Below the pieces are notes generated by a model that had not been told where the DNA came from, ran no database searches, and saw only the letters and a list, made by a program, of their open reading frames with translations. Of a stretch of 64,000 nucleotides of DNA, positions 49,328 through 58,051 are shown in pieces. The stretch's first letter is position 1, and every line of letters begins with the position of its first letter. Source of the DNA: Streptomyces sp. Tu 3180 (GTDB lineage Bacteria > Actinomycetota > Actinomycetes > Streptomycetales > Streptomycetaceae); assembly GCF_009852415.1 (NCBI RefSeq), contig NZ_WOXS01000002.1:7480001-7544000 (forward strand), given 5' to 3'. The position numbers and the translations under genes are program-made.

Positions 49328-49686
49328 GGTGATCTCCTGTCCCTCCCGGACATCGGATCGTGCGTCGGAGCGCTGCGCAACGGGTTCCGCAGCGACGACC
49401 GCATCGCCTGACCGGGGTCGAGGGTACGCGGCGGCCCGCGGCGGGCGTTCCGGCCGGGGCCGGCGGAAGCACGCGGACCACCGCGGACGCCTCGCTCGGC
49501 GAGCTCCTGCGGAGCGGGTGCTCCGGCCGGGCCGCGCGATCGGAGATCACGGTGTGCGCCCCGGTCGGTCCTCCGTGGCAGGACCTGGCCATCGCCCGGC
49601 CCGACCGGGCACCGGTCGCACCGGCGCCGACGGCGTCGGCACCAGCCCGCGCCAGTCACTGCGGACGACGCGGGCACAGCCCCTGA
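49328..49686 (+). pseudogene. Ornithine cyclodeaminase/mu-crystallin family relic
   Basis: The first piece (49328-49411) reads GDLLSLPDIGSCVGALRNGF and then stops, like the N-terminus of this family. A second piece in another frame (about 49480-49620) reads LGELLRSGCSGR, then SEITVCAPVGPPWQDLAIA, like the C-terminus. The whole NAD-binding middle is missing, so deletion and frameshift have destroyed the gene. The remainder of 49241-49722 shows nothing else. Confidence 0.58.
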
Positions 49687-49722
49687 GACCGGTCGGCGAC
49701 CGGCACGGACACCGTTGCGGCA

Positions 49723-51135
49723 CTAACGCCGCGCCAGCTTCGAGTGCCGGTAGGAGTACGAGAAGTAGATCACCAGCCCGAGCGCGAGCCACACGGCGAA
49801 CCGCGCCCAGGTCTGCCACTGCAGGAACGTGATCAGCCAGATCGAGAAGACCACGCCCATCGCCGGCACCACCGGCATCCACGGCGTGCGGAAGGTGCGC
49901 GGCAGCTCGGGCTGCCGGTAGCGCAGCACGATCACCGCCGTGCACACCACCACGAACGCCAGCAGGATCCCGATGTTGGTGAGCTCGGCCGCCTCGCCGA
50001 TCGGCAGGAACCCGGCGATGACGGCCGACCCCACCCCGACGATCCAGGTGACCCGCGTGGGCACGTGCCGCGTCGGATGGGTCTTGGCGAACCAGCGGGG
50101 CAGCAGCCCGTCGCGCGACATGGCGAACCACACCCGCGTCACGCCCAGCATGAACGTGAACATCACCGTGAGGATGCCGATGATGGCGCCCACCGCGATC
50201 ACGTCCGCGAGCCCGCTCAGCCCCACCGACTCGAACGCGGTGGAGAATCCGCTCTCCGGGTCGATGTCCCGGTAGTCCTGCATGCCCGTCAGCACCAGGC
50301 AGGCCGCCACGTACAGGACCATCGAGATCACCAGCGAGTAGATGATCGCCTTCGGCATGTGCCGCTGCGCGTCCTTGGACTCCTCGGCCGCCGTCGACAT
50401 CGCGTCGTAGCCGAACACCGCGAAGAACACCGTCGCCGCACCGGTGAACGCACCGCCCACCCCGTACGGGAAGAACGGGTCGTAGTTCGCGGTGTCGATG
50501 TGGAACACGCCGACCGCGATCACCAGCAGCACCACCAGGACCTTCAGCACCACGACCACCGTCTCGAAACGGGCCGCGTTCTTGATGCCGAGGTTCAGCA
50601 GGAAGGCGATCAGCAGACACAGCAGCGCCGCGAACAGGTCGACGCGGTGGCCGTCGCCGGTGCCCGGCGCGCCGAGCATCCAGTTCGGCAGGTCGGCGCC
50701 CATCGAGTTCACCAGGAAGCTGAAGTAGCCGGAGATGCCGATCGCCACCACCGCCACGATCGCGGTGTACTCCAGCAGCAGGTCCCAGCCGATGAACCAG
50801 CCCGCGAGCTCGCCGAGCACCGCGTAGCCGTAGGTGTACGCCGAGCCCGCCTTCGGGATCAGGCCCGCGAACTCCGCGTACGACAGCGCGGCGGCGGCGC
50901 TGGCGACACCCGCGACCAGGAACGAGATCAGCACCGCCGGTCCGGCCGTGCCGTTGGCCACGGTTCCCGCGAGCGTGAAGATGCCGGCGCCGATGATGCC
51001 GCCCACGCCGATCGCGGTCAGCTGCCACAGGCCCAGGGTGCGCTCCAGCCGCGTGCCCTCGCCGACTTCCGTCTCCTCGATGTGCTCGATGGGTTTGCGA
51101 CGGAGAACTCCCTCACCCGTCCGAAGCCCGGCCAT
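49723..51135 (-). CDS. APC-family amino acid permease
   Basis: This 470-residue inner-membrane transporter has 12 predicted helices. GVGGIIGAGIFTLAG (helix 1) carries the APC substrate-binding GxG, and EFAGLIPKAGSAYTYGYAVLGELAGWFIGWDL matches the cationic amino acid transporter subgroup. The mid-region FFAVFGYDAMSTAAEESKDAQRHMP is the characteristic helix 6-7 segment. The ATG at 51133-51135 lies behind GAGGTGAGG. It may be cotranscribed with the stress protein gene 106 bases upstream. Confidence 0.92.
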   Translation of the reverse strand: MAGLRTGEGVLRRKPIEHIEETEVGEGTRLERTLGLWQLTAIGVGGIIGAGIFTLAGTVANGTAGPAVLISFLVAGVASAAAALSYAEFAGLIPKAGSAYTYGYAVLGELAGWFIGWDLLLEYTAIVAVVAIGISGYFSFLVNSMGADLPNWMLGAPGTGDGHRVDLFAALLCLLIAFLLNLGIKNAARFETVVVVLKVLVVLLVIAVGVFHIDTANYDPFFPYGVGGAFTGAATVFFAVFGYDAMSTAAEESKDAQRHMPKAIIYSLVISMVLYVAACLVLTGMQDYRDIDPESGFSTAFESVGLSGLADVIAVGAIIGILTVMFTFMLGVTRVWFAMSRDGLLPRWFAKTHPTRHVPTRVTWIVGVGSAVIAGFLPIGEAAELTNIGILLAFVVVCTAVIVLRYRQPELPRTFRTPWMPVVPAMGVVFSIWLITFLQWQTWARFAVWLALGLVIYFSYSYRHSKLARR

Positions 51136-51241
51136 GCGCCTCACCTCTTCACGATCGGCAAACGGCTGACGGCGGATCATGATGCCTCCCCCACGCCGTC
51201 GGCGAAAGACGCCACGCACGCCCGCGGGCACGCTTGTGGAG

Positions 51242-51703
51242 CTACGGCACCACCGTCACCGGCCAGCGCCCCGCCTTCACCAGCCGCACCGCGACCGACC
51301 CGACGATCCGGTGGCCCGCCCGTTCGGAGGCGCCCACCACGACCGCGTCCGCCTTGAGGTCGTCCGCCGCCCTCACCAGGCCGTTGTAGGGGTCGCCGCG
51401 GAACGTGTGGAACTCCCAGCGGACGCCGGACAGCCCCCTGCCCCGCTCGTCCGCGTCCCGGATCCGCGCCACCAGGTCCTCGGCGATCTCGTCGGTCACG
51501 TCGGCGATCGGCGCGCCGAGCACGGCGCCCGCGGCCATCACCGGCCGCACGTACACCGCCGCGAGCAGCGCGCGCTGGCGCCGGGCCAGTCCGTAGGCGT
51601 ACGCCGCCGCGCGCAGCGAGGAGTCGGAGCCGTCCACCCCGACGACGATCACCTTGGGACCGTCCGTGCCCCGTTCGAAGCGCTGGGAGGGCTGTTGCGT
51701 CAC
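51242..51703 (-). CDS. Universal stress protein (UspA family)
   Basis: This 153-residue single-domain Usp has VIVVGVDGSDSSLRAAAYA at the start and VVVGASERAGHRIVGSVAVRLV, matching the ATP-binding G-X2-G-X9-G-S pattern. The GTG at 51701-51703 has only a weak ribosome site. It is oriented towards the permease gene. Confidence 0.92.
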   Translation of the reverse strand: MTQQPSQRFERGTDGPKVIVVGVDGSDSSLRAAAYAYGLARRQRALLAAVYVRPVMAAGAVLGAPIADVTDEIAEDLVARIRDADERGRGLSGVRWEFHTFRGDPYNGLVRAADDLKADAVVVGASERAGHRIVGSVAVRLVKAGRWPVTVVP

Positions 51704-51862
51704 ACCTGCGAGGCTATCGGACCCCGTCGCACCGGCCGGTCCGCCCGCGGCCGGCCCGCCACGGCCGGTGCGCGGCCGGCCGGTGGGCCGAGCGGGTGGA
51801 AACGTGCCGCCGCCCCGGTGTCGCGGGGGTGCGCCGGTCCTCCGCGGGGTGACTGATGAGTC

Positions 51863-52699
51863 ATGCAGAAGGATCAGTTGCTCACGCGGCGCCGGGTGAT
51901 GATCGCCGGCGCCGCCGCGGGCGCGGCCGGTGCGGCCGGAGTGTTCGCGATCGGCGCCGGGGACCGGGCCGCCCCTCCGGCCGGACCCGCCGCCGGCGCC
52001 CGGGCCGCCCACCACCGGCTCAAGCCCTCCGCGTACCGCCTCCAGCCCCTGACCGGGTACGGCCCGCCCCGCATCGTGGCCGGCCGGCCCCCGGTGCGCA
52101 GCGAACCCCTGCTGCGGGTGTCCGGGCGCGGCCGCGTCATGGTGCTGACCTTCGACGACGGCCCCGACCCCCGCTACACCCCGGACATCCTGGACACCCT
52201 GGCCCGGTACGAGGTGCGGGCGATGTTCTTCGTGTGCGGGGAGATGGTGGTCCACCACCAGGACCTGCTGGCCCGGATGGCCGACGAGGGGCACGTCGTC
52301 GGCAACCACACCTGGTCCCACCCCCTGCTCACCAGCCTGAGCCGCGGCCGGATCCGCTCGGAGATGGAACGCACCTGCGACGCCATCGAGGCGGCCTACG
52401 GCGAGCGCCCCGAGTGGTTCCGCGCGCCGTACGGGGCCTGGAACCGCGCCGCCTTCCAGATCGGCGCCGAACTGGGCATGGAACCCCTGGCCTGGACGGT
52501 CGACAGCCTCGACTGGACCGAGCCCGGCACCCGCACCATCGTCGACCGGGTGGAGGGCGGCGCCGCCCCCGGCGTCGTGGTGCTCTCGCACGACGCCGGG
52601 GGCGACCGCTCCCAGAGCGTGCGGGCCCTGCGCGCCTATCTGCCCGAGCTGCTGGACTCCGGTTACCGGATCACCGTGCCCCGCCGGCAGCGTGCCTGA
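51863..52699 (+). CDS. Exported polysaccharide deacetylase (NodB fold)
   Basis: The 278-residue CE4 enzyme has a signal with RRR (LTRRRVMIAGAAAGAAGAAG), suggesting Tat export. The catalytic domain (about 90-275) has TFDDGPDP with the catalytic base and metal Asp, the metal pair in HTWSHP, APYGAWN, and late LSHDAGGDRSQ. It may deacetylate peptidoglycan or chitin-like glycans. It diverges from the universal stress gene and converges with the sortase gene. Confidence 0.92.
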   Translation: MQKDQLLTRRRVMIAGAAAGAAGAAGVFAIGAGDRAAPPAGPAAGARAAHHRLKPSAYRLQPLTGYGPPRIVAGRPPVRSEPLLRVSGRGRVMVLTFDDGPDPRYTPDILDTLARYEVRAMFFVCGEMVVHHQDLLARMADEGHVVGNHTWSHPLLTSLSRGRIRSEMERTCDAIEAAYGERPEWFRAPYGAWNRAAFQIGAELGMEPLAWTVDSLDWTEPGTRTIVDRVEGGAAPGVVVLSHDAGGDRSQSVRALRAYLPELLDSGYRITVPRRQRA

Positions 52700-52729
52700 G
52701 CGGCCCCGCCCGCCCGGTCGGGGGGCCGC

Positions 52730-53398
52730 TCAGCGCACCTCGACCAGGCGGGCGAAGGCGACGACGTTCCCGTCGTAACCGTCCTGCTGGGAGAAGGCGC
52801 CGCCGCAGGTGATGACCCGCAGTTCCGGGGCCCCCTTGGAGGCGTAGACCCGGTCGCCGGGGAAGTTGTTCTTCGCGAAGACCTCGACGCCGTAGATCTC
52901 GAACACGGCCGTCTTCGCGTCCTTGCGCGCGATCTCGACGCGGTTTCCCTTCTTCAGCGCTCCGAGTCCGTAGAACACGGCCGGTCCCCGGTGGTTGTCG
53001 ACGTGTCCGACGACGACCGCCGTGCCCTTCTCGCCGGGCGAGACGGCGCCGGTGAACCAGCCCGCCAGATTCGGGTCCTCCGGCGGCGGCGCGTCCACCC
53101 AGCCCTCCGCGTCCAGTCCCACCGGCATGATCGGCGCGTCGACCTGGATCGCCGGGATCCTGACCCGGTCCGGCACCGCGTACGGCAGCGGCTGAACCGA
53201 ACCGGCCACGGGGCCGCCGGGCGCCTGGCTGTCGGCCGCGGCCGCGCTGGCCGGCTGCGGCGGACCCACGTCGAACTCCCCCGAGCCGTTCCGGATGAGC
53301 GCGAGGCCGGTGAGCAGAACCAGCGCTATCACGCCCCAGGGGGCGCGCTTCCTCCGCGGCGCCTCCTCCTCGGCTTCGGCCGGCCAGAAAGCAGACAT
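52730..53398 (-). CDS. Class F sortase
   Basis: This 222-residue membrane-anchored transpeptidase has one N-terminal helix (about 20-36) and a sortase barrel from about 75. Catalytic His lies in VVGHVDN, Cys in RVITCGGAFS, and a late Arg in FARLVEVR. Class F sortases are common in actinobacteria and their substrates are mostly unknown. GGGGAAGG precedes the ATG at 53396-53398. Confidence 0.9.
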   Translation of the reverse strand: MSAFWPAEAEEEAPRRKRAPWGVIALVLLTGLALIRNGSGEFDVGPPQPASAAAADSQAPGGPVAGSVQPLPYAVPDRVRIPAIQVDAPIMPVGLDAEGWVDAPPPEDPNLAGWFTGAVSPGEKGTAVVVGHVDNHRGPAVFYGLGALKKGNRVEIARKDAKTAVFEIYGVEVFAKNNFPGDRVYASKGAPELRVITCGGAFSQQDGYDGNVVAFARLVEVR

Positions 53399-53732
53399 TC
53401 GCCTTCCCCTCTCGACACGGCCGTCGCCGCGTCGCTCGCGCATACCAGAACGCTAAGTGCCGCGCGCGCAACCGGCGACGGGAGCGGCGGCGAACGGGTG
53501 GCCGCGACGGCGGCCGGTGCGCCATCCGGGGTGGCACCGGACGAAGATTTTCTGACGGGTCGTGACCTGCGGCGATGTCCCACTCGTTCGGCTTTTCGCG
53601 GGATGCGGTCTCACCGGTACGGACCATCCCCGAAATGCGGTCCCGGGCAACGCAACTGAGGGTCTTTCCGGGAGACGTTTTCTCGCCGATCGACCGGGGA
53701 CGGGACCCGGGGCGTCTTCCGCGGAGGATCAC
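53399..53732. other. Divergent region between sortase and membrane-anchored protein
   Basis: No gene is seen. The stretch is slightly richer in A+T (GATTTTCTGACG, GGTCTTTCCGGGAGACGTTTTC) and should hold both promoters; I cannot place -10/-35 boxes with confidence. Confidence 0.5.
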
Positions 53733-54230
53733 ATGCGCAACTCACGTGCCCTGGTGGCCGCGGGCGCCGCGGTCGCCGTCCTCGGGGTCGCCGCCCCGGC
53801 GGCCGTCGCGGACGCCGGACGGGTTCCCAGTCCGTCCAACATCGTCGCCCTGCCCAGCGTCATCGCCAGCGGCGGCCAGCTGACCATCACGGTCGACGGC
53901 TGCCCCAACGGCGGCACGGCGACCTCCAACGCGTTCCCGAGGACCAACCTGACGCCCATCCGCGGGACCAACGACACCGCGAAGGGCACCGCCACCATCG
54001 ACCACAACGCCCGCCCCGGTTCGTACGACATCACGGTCCACTGCTCCGGCAGGAGCCTGACCCGGCCGGCCGCCTTCACCGTCATCGGCGGCGTCCGCGG
54101 CGGCATCGGCGGCAGCAGCACCAGCGGGGCGACGCCGACCGACATCGCCATCGGCGGAGGGCTGGTGGCCGCGGCGGTCGCCGGCGGCGGTGTCTTCTGG
54201 ATGCGCCGCCGAGCCGAGAAGCACGTTTGA
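53733..54230 (+). CDS. Exported protein with C-terminal membrane anchor
   Basis: This 165-residue protein has a signal peptide (1-27), an Ig-like strand-rich domain (about 35-118) with two cysteines (TVDGCPNGG, TVHCSGR), a Gly/Ser spacer, a hydrophobic segment (138-155) and the basic tail RRRAEKHV. The end resembles a sortase sorting signal, but no LPxTG-type motif is present. It diverges from a class F sortase gene, so it is a candidate partner or substrate. GGAGGATC precedes the ATG. Confidence 0.78.
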   Translation: MRNSRALVAAGAAVAVLGVAAPAAVADAGRVPSPSNIVALPSVIASGGQLTITVDGCPNGGTATSNAFPRTNLTPIRGTNDTAKGTATIDHNARPGSYDITVHCSGRSLTRPAAFTVIGGVRGGIGGSSTSGATPTDIAIGGGLVAAAVAGGGVFWMRRRAEKHV

Positions 54231-54274
54231 GCCGCCTTCCCCTGCGGGCGGCCGCTTCGCACGTGACGGGAGGA

Positions 54275-54308
54275 CTTCGCCCCGGACCCCGCCGGATCCG
54301 GGGCGAAG
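54275..54308. terminator. Bidirectional hairpin terminator
   Basis: CTTCGCCCCGGA and its complement form a 12-base stem around a ten-base loop between convergent genes. Confidence 0.82.
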
Positions 54309-54343
54309 TGCCGTGCCGCACGGCAGCCGGCGACCGTGGGTGC

Positions 54344-55108
54344 TCAGCCCCCTACGTGCGGGAAGAGCCGCAGGAACGGGTCCGTCGACGCGGCGATGCC
54401 CCGGCCGTAGGGCGCGTCGAAGTCCCAGATGAGGAAGAGCAGGAAGGCGATCAGCGCGGAGAACAGCCCGGCGAGGACCAGTTCGCGGGAGGTGCGCCGG
54501 ATCTGCAGCGCGAAGACCATCCCGATGGTGACGACGGCCCCGGTGATCAGGCCGAACCACACCACGCCCGGCATGGTCCGCCCGGTCGACTCCGCCCGCG
54601 AGCTGCGGGCCTGGTCGGCGGCGGCGACCTGGTCCACGAGCGGCTGGTAGGCCTGCGCCTCGAAGTCCGTCCGCGGCCGGTAGTCGGTGACGTCCCGGCG
54701 GACGCGGTCGAGCAGTTCGGTGCCGTGCTCGGTGACCCGGCCGTCGTCCGCCATGGTCCGCCACTCGGTGGTGACGACGTGTCCGACATAGGCGTTGACA
54801 TCGTCCCGGATGCGGTCACGCACCTCGACGGGGTAGACCCGCACCCGCTCCGAGATCTCGTGCAGTGCCACCGCCTCCGCCCGCACGTGCTCCTGGGCGG
54901 CGCTGCGCCCCTCCCAGACGCCGGCGATGGCGAGGCCCAGGACGATGGCGTACACCACGCCGATCCACATCGTCATGTACTCGATGACGTCCGGGGTCTC
55001 GGTGGGATCCTCGTCGTCGGCCGCCCGGCGGTGCCGTACGAGGGTGATGACGACCACGACGACACAGGCGGCCAGCATCGCGAGGGTGAGAACAAGCCAT
55101 TCCGGCAA
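54344..55108 (-). CDS. DUF4239 (bestrophin-like) membrane protein
   Basis: This 254-residue membrane protein has four hydrophobic helices in two pairs (about 5-23 and 47-65; 180-200 and 208-228) separated by a charged helical stretch, the layout of DUF4239 proteins. The start is a TTG (55106-55108) with GGAGG seven bases upstream; the next in-frame ATG lies beyond the first helix. Function unknown; ion-channel likeness is only topological. It may be cotranscribed with the proline-rich gene 34 bases upstream. Confidence 0.78.
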   Translation of the reverse strand: MPEWLVLTLAMLAACVVVVVITLVRHRRAADDEDPTETPDVIEYMTMWIGVVYAIVLGLAIAGVWEGRSAAQEHVRAEAVALHEISERVRVYPVEVRDRIRDDVNAYVGHVVTTEWRTMADDGRVTEHGTELLDRVRRDVTDYRPRTDFEAQAYQPLVDQVAAADQARSSRAESTGRTMPGVVWFGLITGAVVTIGMVFALQIRRTSRELVLAGLFSALIAFLLFLIWDFDAPYGRGIAASTDPFLRLFPHVGG

Positions 55109-55142
55109 GAGGTGCCTCCAGGGGCGGTCGGGTTCATCGGGT

Positions 55143-55757
55143 TCAGCGGGGGCGCAGCGCGGCGACGGCGACCACCGCGGGCACCGTGATGAGCAGGACG
55201 AAGGTGAGCGGCGACGTGGCGCCGCCGGAGGTCCGCCGGACCGGGGCCGCCCGGTACCGCGGGTAGCGCACGGGCGTCGCGGACGGACGCGGCTCCGGCG
55301 TGGCCGACGGCGCCGGGGGCGGTGAGGGGCGCGGTGCCGGCGGGGGAGCGGGCGCGGGCCGGACGGGAGGCGGCGCCGGGCGGGCCGCCGGCGGGGGCGG
55401 AGGGGGCGTCGGCTCGGGTTCCGCGGTGGGGCCGGGTCTCGGCGGCGGGGGAGGTGTCGGCTTCGGCGGAGGCGGAGGCGGGGGCGGAGGGGGCGACGGC
55501 GTCGGCGTGGGCGTCGGCGTGGGCGTCGGTGTGGGGGACGGCGGGGGCGGTGCGCAGGGCGGGGGGAGCGGCCAGGTGGCGTTTCCCGCGACCGCGACCG
55601 CCTCGGTGCCGTCCGGCCCCGTCGAGGCGTACGCGCAGGCGTCGGCCACCGCCGGGCCGGGCGCCCCGGCCAGCGACCAGATCAGCGCCGCCACGGCCAA
55701 CGCGCGCGCGGTGACGCGGGATTGGGTCGGTAGGAGTGCTTGCACGACGAGGATCAT
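55143..55757 (-). CDS. Proline-rich exported, membrane-anchored protein
   Basis: The 204-residue protein has an N-terminal signal (about 1-38), two cysteines, a proline-rich centre with TPTPTP and PPPP runs (about 65-155), and a C-terminal hydrophobic helix ending in RPR. It probably spans or projects through the wall. Function unknown. The repetitive centre may vary in length between strains. Confidence 0.68.
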   Translation of the reverse strand: MILVVQALLPTQSRVTARALAVAALIWSLAGAPGPAVADACAYASTGPDGTEAVAVAGNATWPLPPPCAPPPPSPTPTPTPTPTPTPSPPPPPPPPPPKPTPPPPPRPGPTAEPEPTPPPPPPAARPAPPPVRPAPAPPPAPRPSPPPAPSATPEPRPSATPVRYPRYRAAPVRRTSGGATSPLTFVLLITVPAVVAVAALRPR

Positions 55758-55958
55758 GAGGCGTGACCCGCCGGGTCACGCCCGGGAGCCGGATGATTGC
55801 CCCGAAGGAGTTACCCCCGGTGGATTCCCGCGGAGACGCAGGTTCCGGAAAAAAATCCGGGCCGGCGTTGAACACCACGGGTGCTCCCGTGCGTACCCAT
55901 CGTCGAGCGGCGGCACAGCAGGGCGCTGCAACACCCTTGCGATGATGTGGAGTTGACG

Positions 55959-56894
55959 ATGAAGACCACCTGGCGGACCGCCTCGCTCGTGGCGAGCGCC
56001 GCGGCGGTGCTGGCCCTGACGACGGCGTGCGGTCAGGACGCTCCTCCGCAGGCCGGCAGCCAGAACGTCGGCGCCACGACGGGCGCCGGGGACTACGCCG
56101 GCATCGGCGCCGGAGCCGACAAGCCGGGCGGCGGCGCCCAGGCCTCGCAGAGCCCCTCCGGCACGGCGGGCGAGCTGGCCGTCTCCACCGACGCCGAACT
56201 CGGCGAGGTGGTGACCGACAGCCTCGGTCTGACCCTCTACCGCTTCGACCAGGACGCCGCGGAGCCGTCCAAGTCCAACTGCGACGGCGACTGCGCCAAG
56301 ACCTGGCCCCCGGTGCCCGCCGACGACGTCACGGCCGGCGAGGGGATCGACGAGTCGCTGCTCGGCGAGGTCGTCCGGGCCGACGGCACCAAGCAGCTCA
56401 CCGTCGGCGGCTGGCCGGCCTACCGCTACGTCAAGGACGTCAACGCCGGGGACGTCAGGGGCCAGGGCGTGGGCGGCAAGTGGTACGCGCTGAACCCCGA
56501 GGGCAAGAAGGCGCAGGCGGCCGAGCAGCCCGGCCTGTCCACCCGCCAGGACCCCGAGCTCGGGGAGATCGTCGTCGACGGGAACGGCATGACCGTCTAC
56601 CGCTTCATGAAGGACGAGGCCTGGCCGAAGCCCGTGTCGGCCTGCACCGGCGCCTGCCTGGAGAAGTGGCCGGTGGTGTCGCCGGTCGACTTCGAGGACA
56701 CCGAGGGCATCCAGAAGAAGGGCTACATGACCTTCACCCGCCCGGACGGCGCCGACCAGCAGACGATCAACTGCTGGCCCATCTACACCTTCGCCGGCGA
56801 CAAGGCTCCCGGCGACACCAACGGTCAGGGCGTCGGCGGCACCTGGTACGCCGTACGGCCCGACGGGAAGCCGGTCGGCGCGTCGGAGGAGTAA
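55959..56894 (+). CDS. SCO0930-type lipoprotein with two repeats
   Basis: This 311-residue lipoprotein has a signal ending LALTTACGQ, with Cys as lipidation site. Two repeats follow (about 80-185 and 195-300), each with a GLTLYRF or GMTVYRF strand, a C-X3-C pair (NCDGDCAKTWPPV; ACTGACLEKWPVV), a GWPAYRY or CWPIYTF strand and a GQGVGGxWYA ending. This is the secreted repeat family known from SCO0930; its function is not known, though the Cys pairs suggest redox or metal binding. GGAG precedes ATG 55959. Confidence 0.88.
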   Translation: MKTTWRTASLVASAAAVLALTTACGQDAPPQAGSQNVGATTGAGDYAGIGAGADKPGGGAQASQSPSGTAGELAVSTDAELGEVVTDSLGLTLYRFDQDAAEPSKSNCDGDCAKTWPPVPADDVTAGEGIDESLLGEVVRADGTKQLTVGGWPAYRYVKDVNAGDVRGQGVGGKWYALNPEGKKAQAAEQPGLSTRQDPELGEIVVDGNGMTVYRFMKDEAWPKPVSACTGACLEKWPVVSPVDFEDTEGIQKKGYMTFTRPDGADQQTINCWPIYTFAGDKAPGDTNGQGVGGTWYAVRPDGKPVGASEE

Positions 56895-56938
56895 CAACCT
56901 CCCCAGGCTGTCGTCCACTGCGACGCCGCCGGCCCCGA

Positions 56939-56971
56939 GTCCGCCCCTCCGCAGCCCGCGGAGGGGCGGAC
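56939..56971. terminator. Hairpin terminator after the lipoprotein gene
   Basis: A 14-base perfect stem GTCCGCCCCTCCGC with an AGCCC loop lies 44 bases after the stop. The remaining gap to 57238 has no gene and should hold the methyltransferase promoter. Confidence 0.85.
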
Positions 56972-57238
56972 CGTTGTGCCGTGGTTCACCGGAACGCGCG
57001 GAACCGTCGGCGCTCTTCTCCCGGAACCGCCGGGTGCTCCCGGGAGATTCCGGGCGTGCCGGAACGCTCCGGGACGCCGCGGACACCTCGCGTGGGTGTC
57101 CGCCGGGGGTGCCGGCGCGGCACGTGCCGCTGGCAGTGACCGGGAACGGATGGTCAATTTCCGTTTGAGGTCGCTCCTTTGGCGGGCGATCAGTAGCCTC
57201 TGCTCGAACACCGGATCGCTTACGCCTTGGAGAGATAC

Positions 57239-58051
57239 ATGGAACGTCCCGCCTGGGCCCCGCGCAGCATCGACATATCGGTGCCGAGCGTTTCCCGGAT
57301 GTACGACTACTACCTGGGCGGTTCGCACAACTTCGAGGTCGACCGGGAAGCGGCCCGCAAGGCCATGGAGTTCATGCCGGGACTCCCCAAGATCATGCAG
57401 GCGAACCGTGCCTTCATGCGGCGGGCGGTGCGTTTCGCGGTCGACGAGGGCATCACCCAGTTCCTGGACATCGGCTCCGGCATCCCGACCTTCGGCAACG
57501 TCCACGAGGTGGTCCAGGCGGCCGACCCGGGCGCGCGCGTGCTGTACGTCGACCACGACCCGGTGGCCGTGGCGCACAGCCAGGCCGTCCTGGAGGGCAA
57601 CGACGGCGCGGACGTCGTCGCCGCGGACCTCCGCAAGCCCCGCGAGATCCTGGACAGTCCCGAACTGCGGGGGCTGATCGACCTGAATCGGCCAGTGGCG
57701 CTGCTTCTCGTTGCCATACTTCACTTCGTGGAAGACGCGGACGACCCGTACGCGGCGGTGGCCGAACTGCGTGACGCCCTCGCGCCCGGCAGCCTGCTCG
57801 TGCTCACCCACGCCTCGTACGAGGGGATCCCGCTGCCGCCGGACCGGGCCGAGGGCGCGGTGGACGTGTACAAGGACATCCGCAACCCGCTGATCATGCG
57901 CTCGCGCGACGAGATCGCGCGGTTCTTCGAGGGGTACGACATGGTGGAACCCGGACTGGTGCCGATGCCGCAGTGGCGGCCGGACACCGCACCGGAGGAC
58001 GAGGATCCCTATGCCTTCTCCGGTTTCGCGGGCGTGGGGCGTACGGCGTGA
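57239..58051 (+). CDS. SAM-dependent methyltransferase of the DUF574 type
   Basis: The 270-residue protein belongs to the large actinobacterial S-adenosylmethionine methyltransferase family: SVSRMYDYYLGGSHNFEVDREAA at the start, FLDIGSGIPTFGNVHEV as SAM motif I, VLYVDHDPVAVAHS as motif II, and VALLLVAILHFVEDADDP. The substrate is unknown. GGAG precedes ATG 57239 by six bases; TTG 57227 is less likely. The stop overlaps the GTG of rmdA (GTGA), so the two are translationally coupled. Confidence 0.9.
   Translation: MERPAWAPRSIDISVPSVSRMYDYYLGGSHNFEVDREAARKAMEFMPGLPKIMQANRAFMRRAVRFAVDEGITQFLDIGSGIPTFGNVHEVVQAADPGARVLYVDHDPVAVAHSQAVLEGNDGADVVAADLRKPREILDSPELRGLIDLNRPVALLLVAILHFVEDADDPYAAVAELRDALAPGSLLVLTHASYEGIPLPPDRAEGAVDVYKDIRNPLIMRSRDEIARFFEGYDMVEPGLVPMPQWRPDTAPEDEDPYAFSGFAGVGRTA

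Noticed and set aside
49547..51028. 493-codon minus-strand frame
   Set aside because: It is the shifted shadow of the amino acid permease gene; the true frame has helices and APC motifs.
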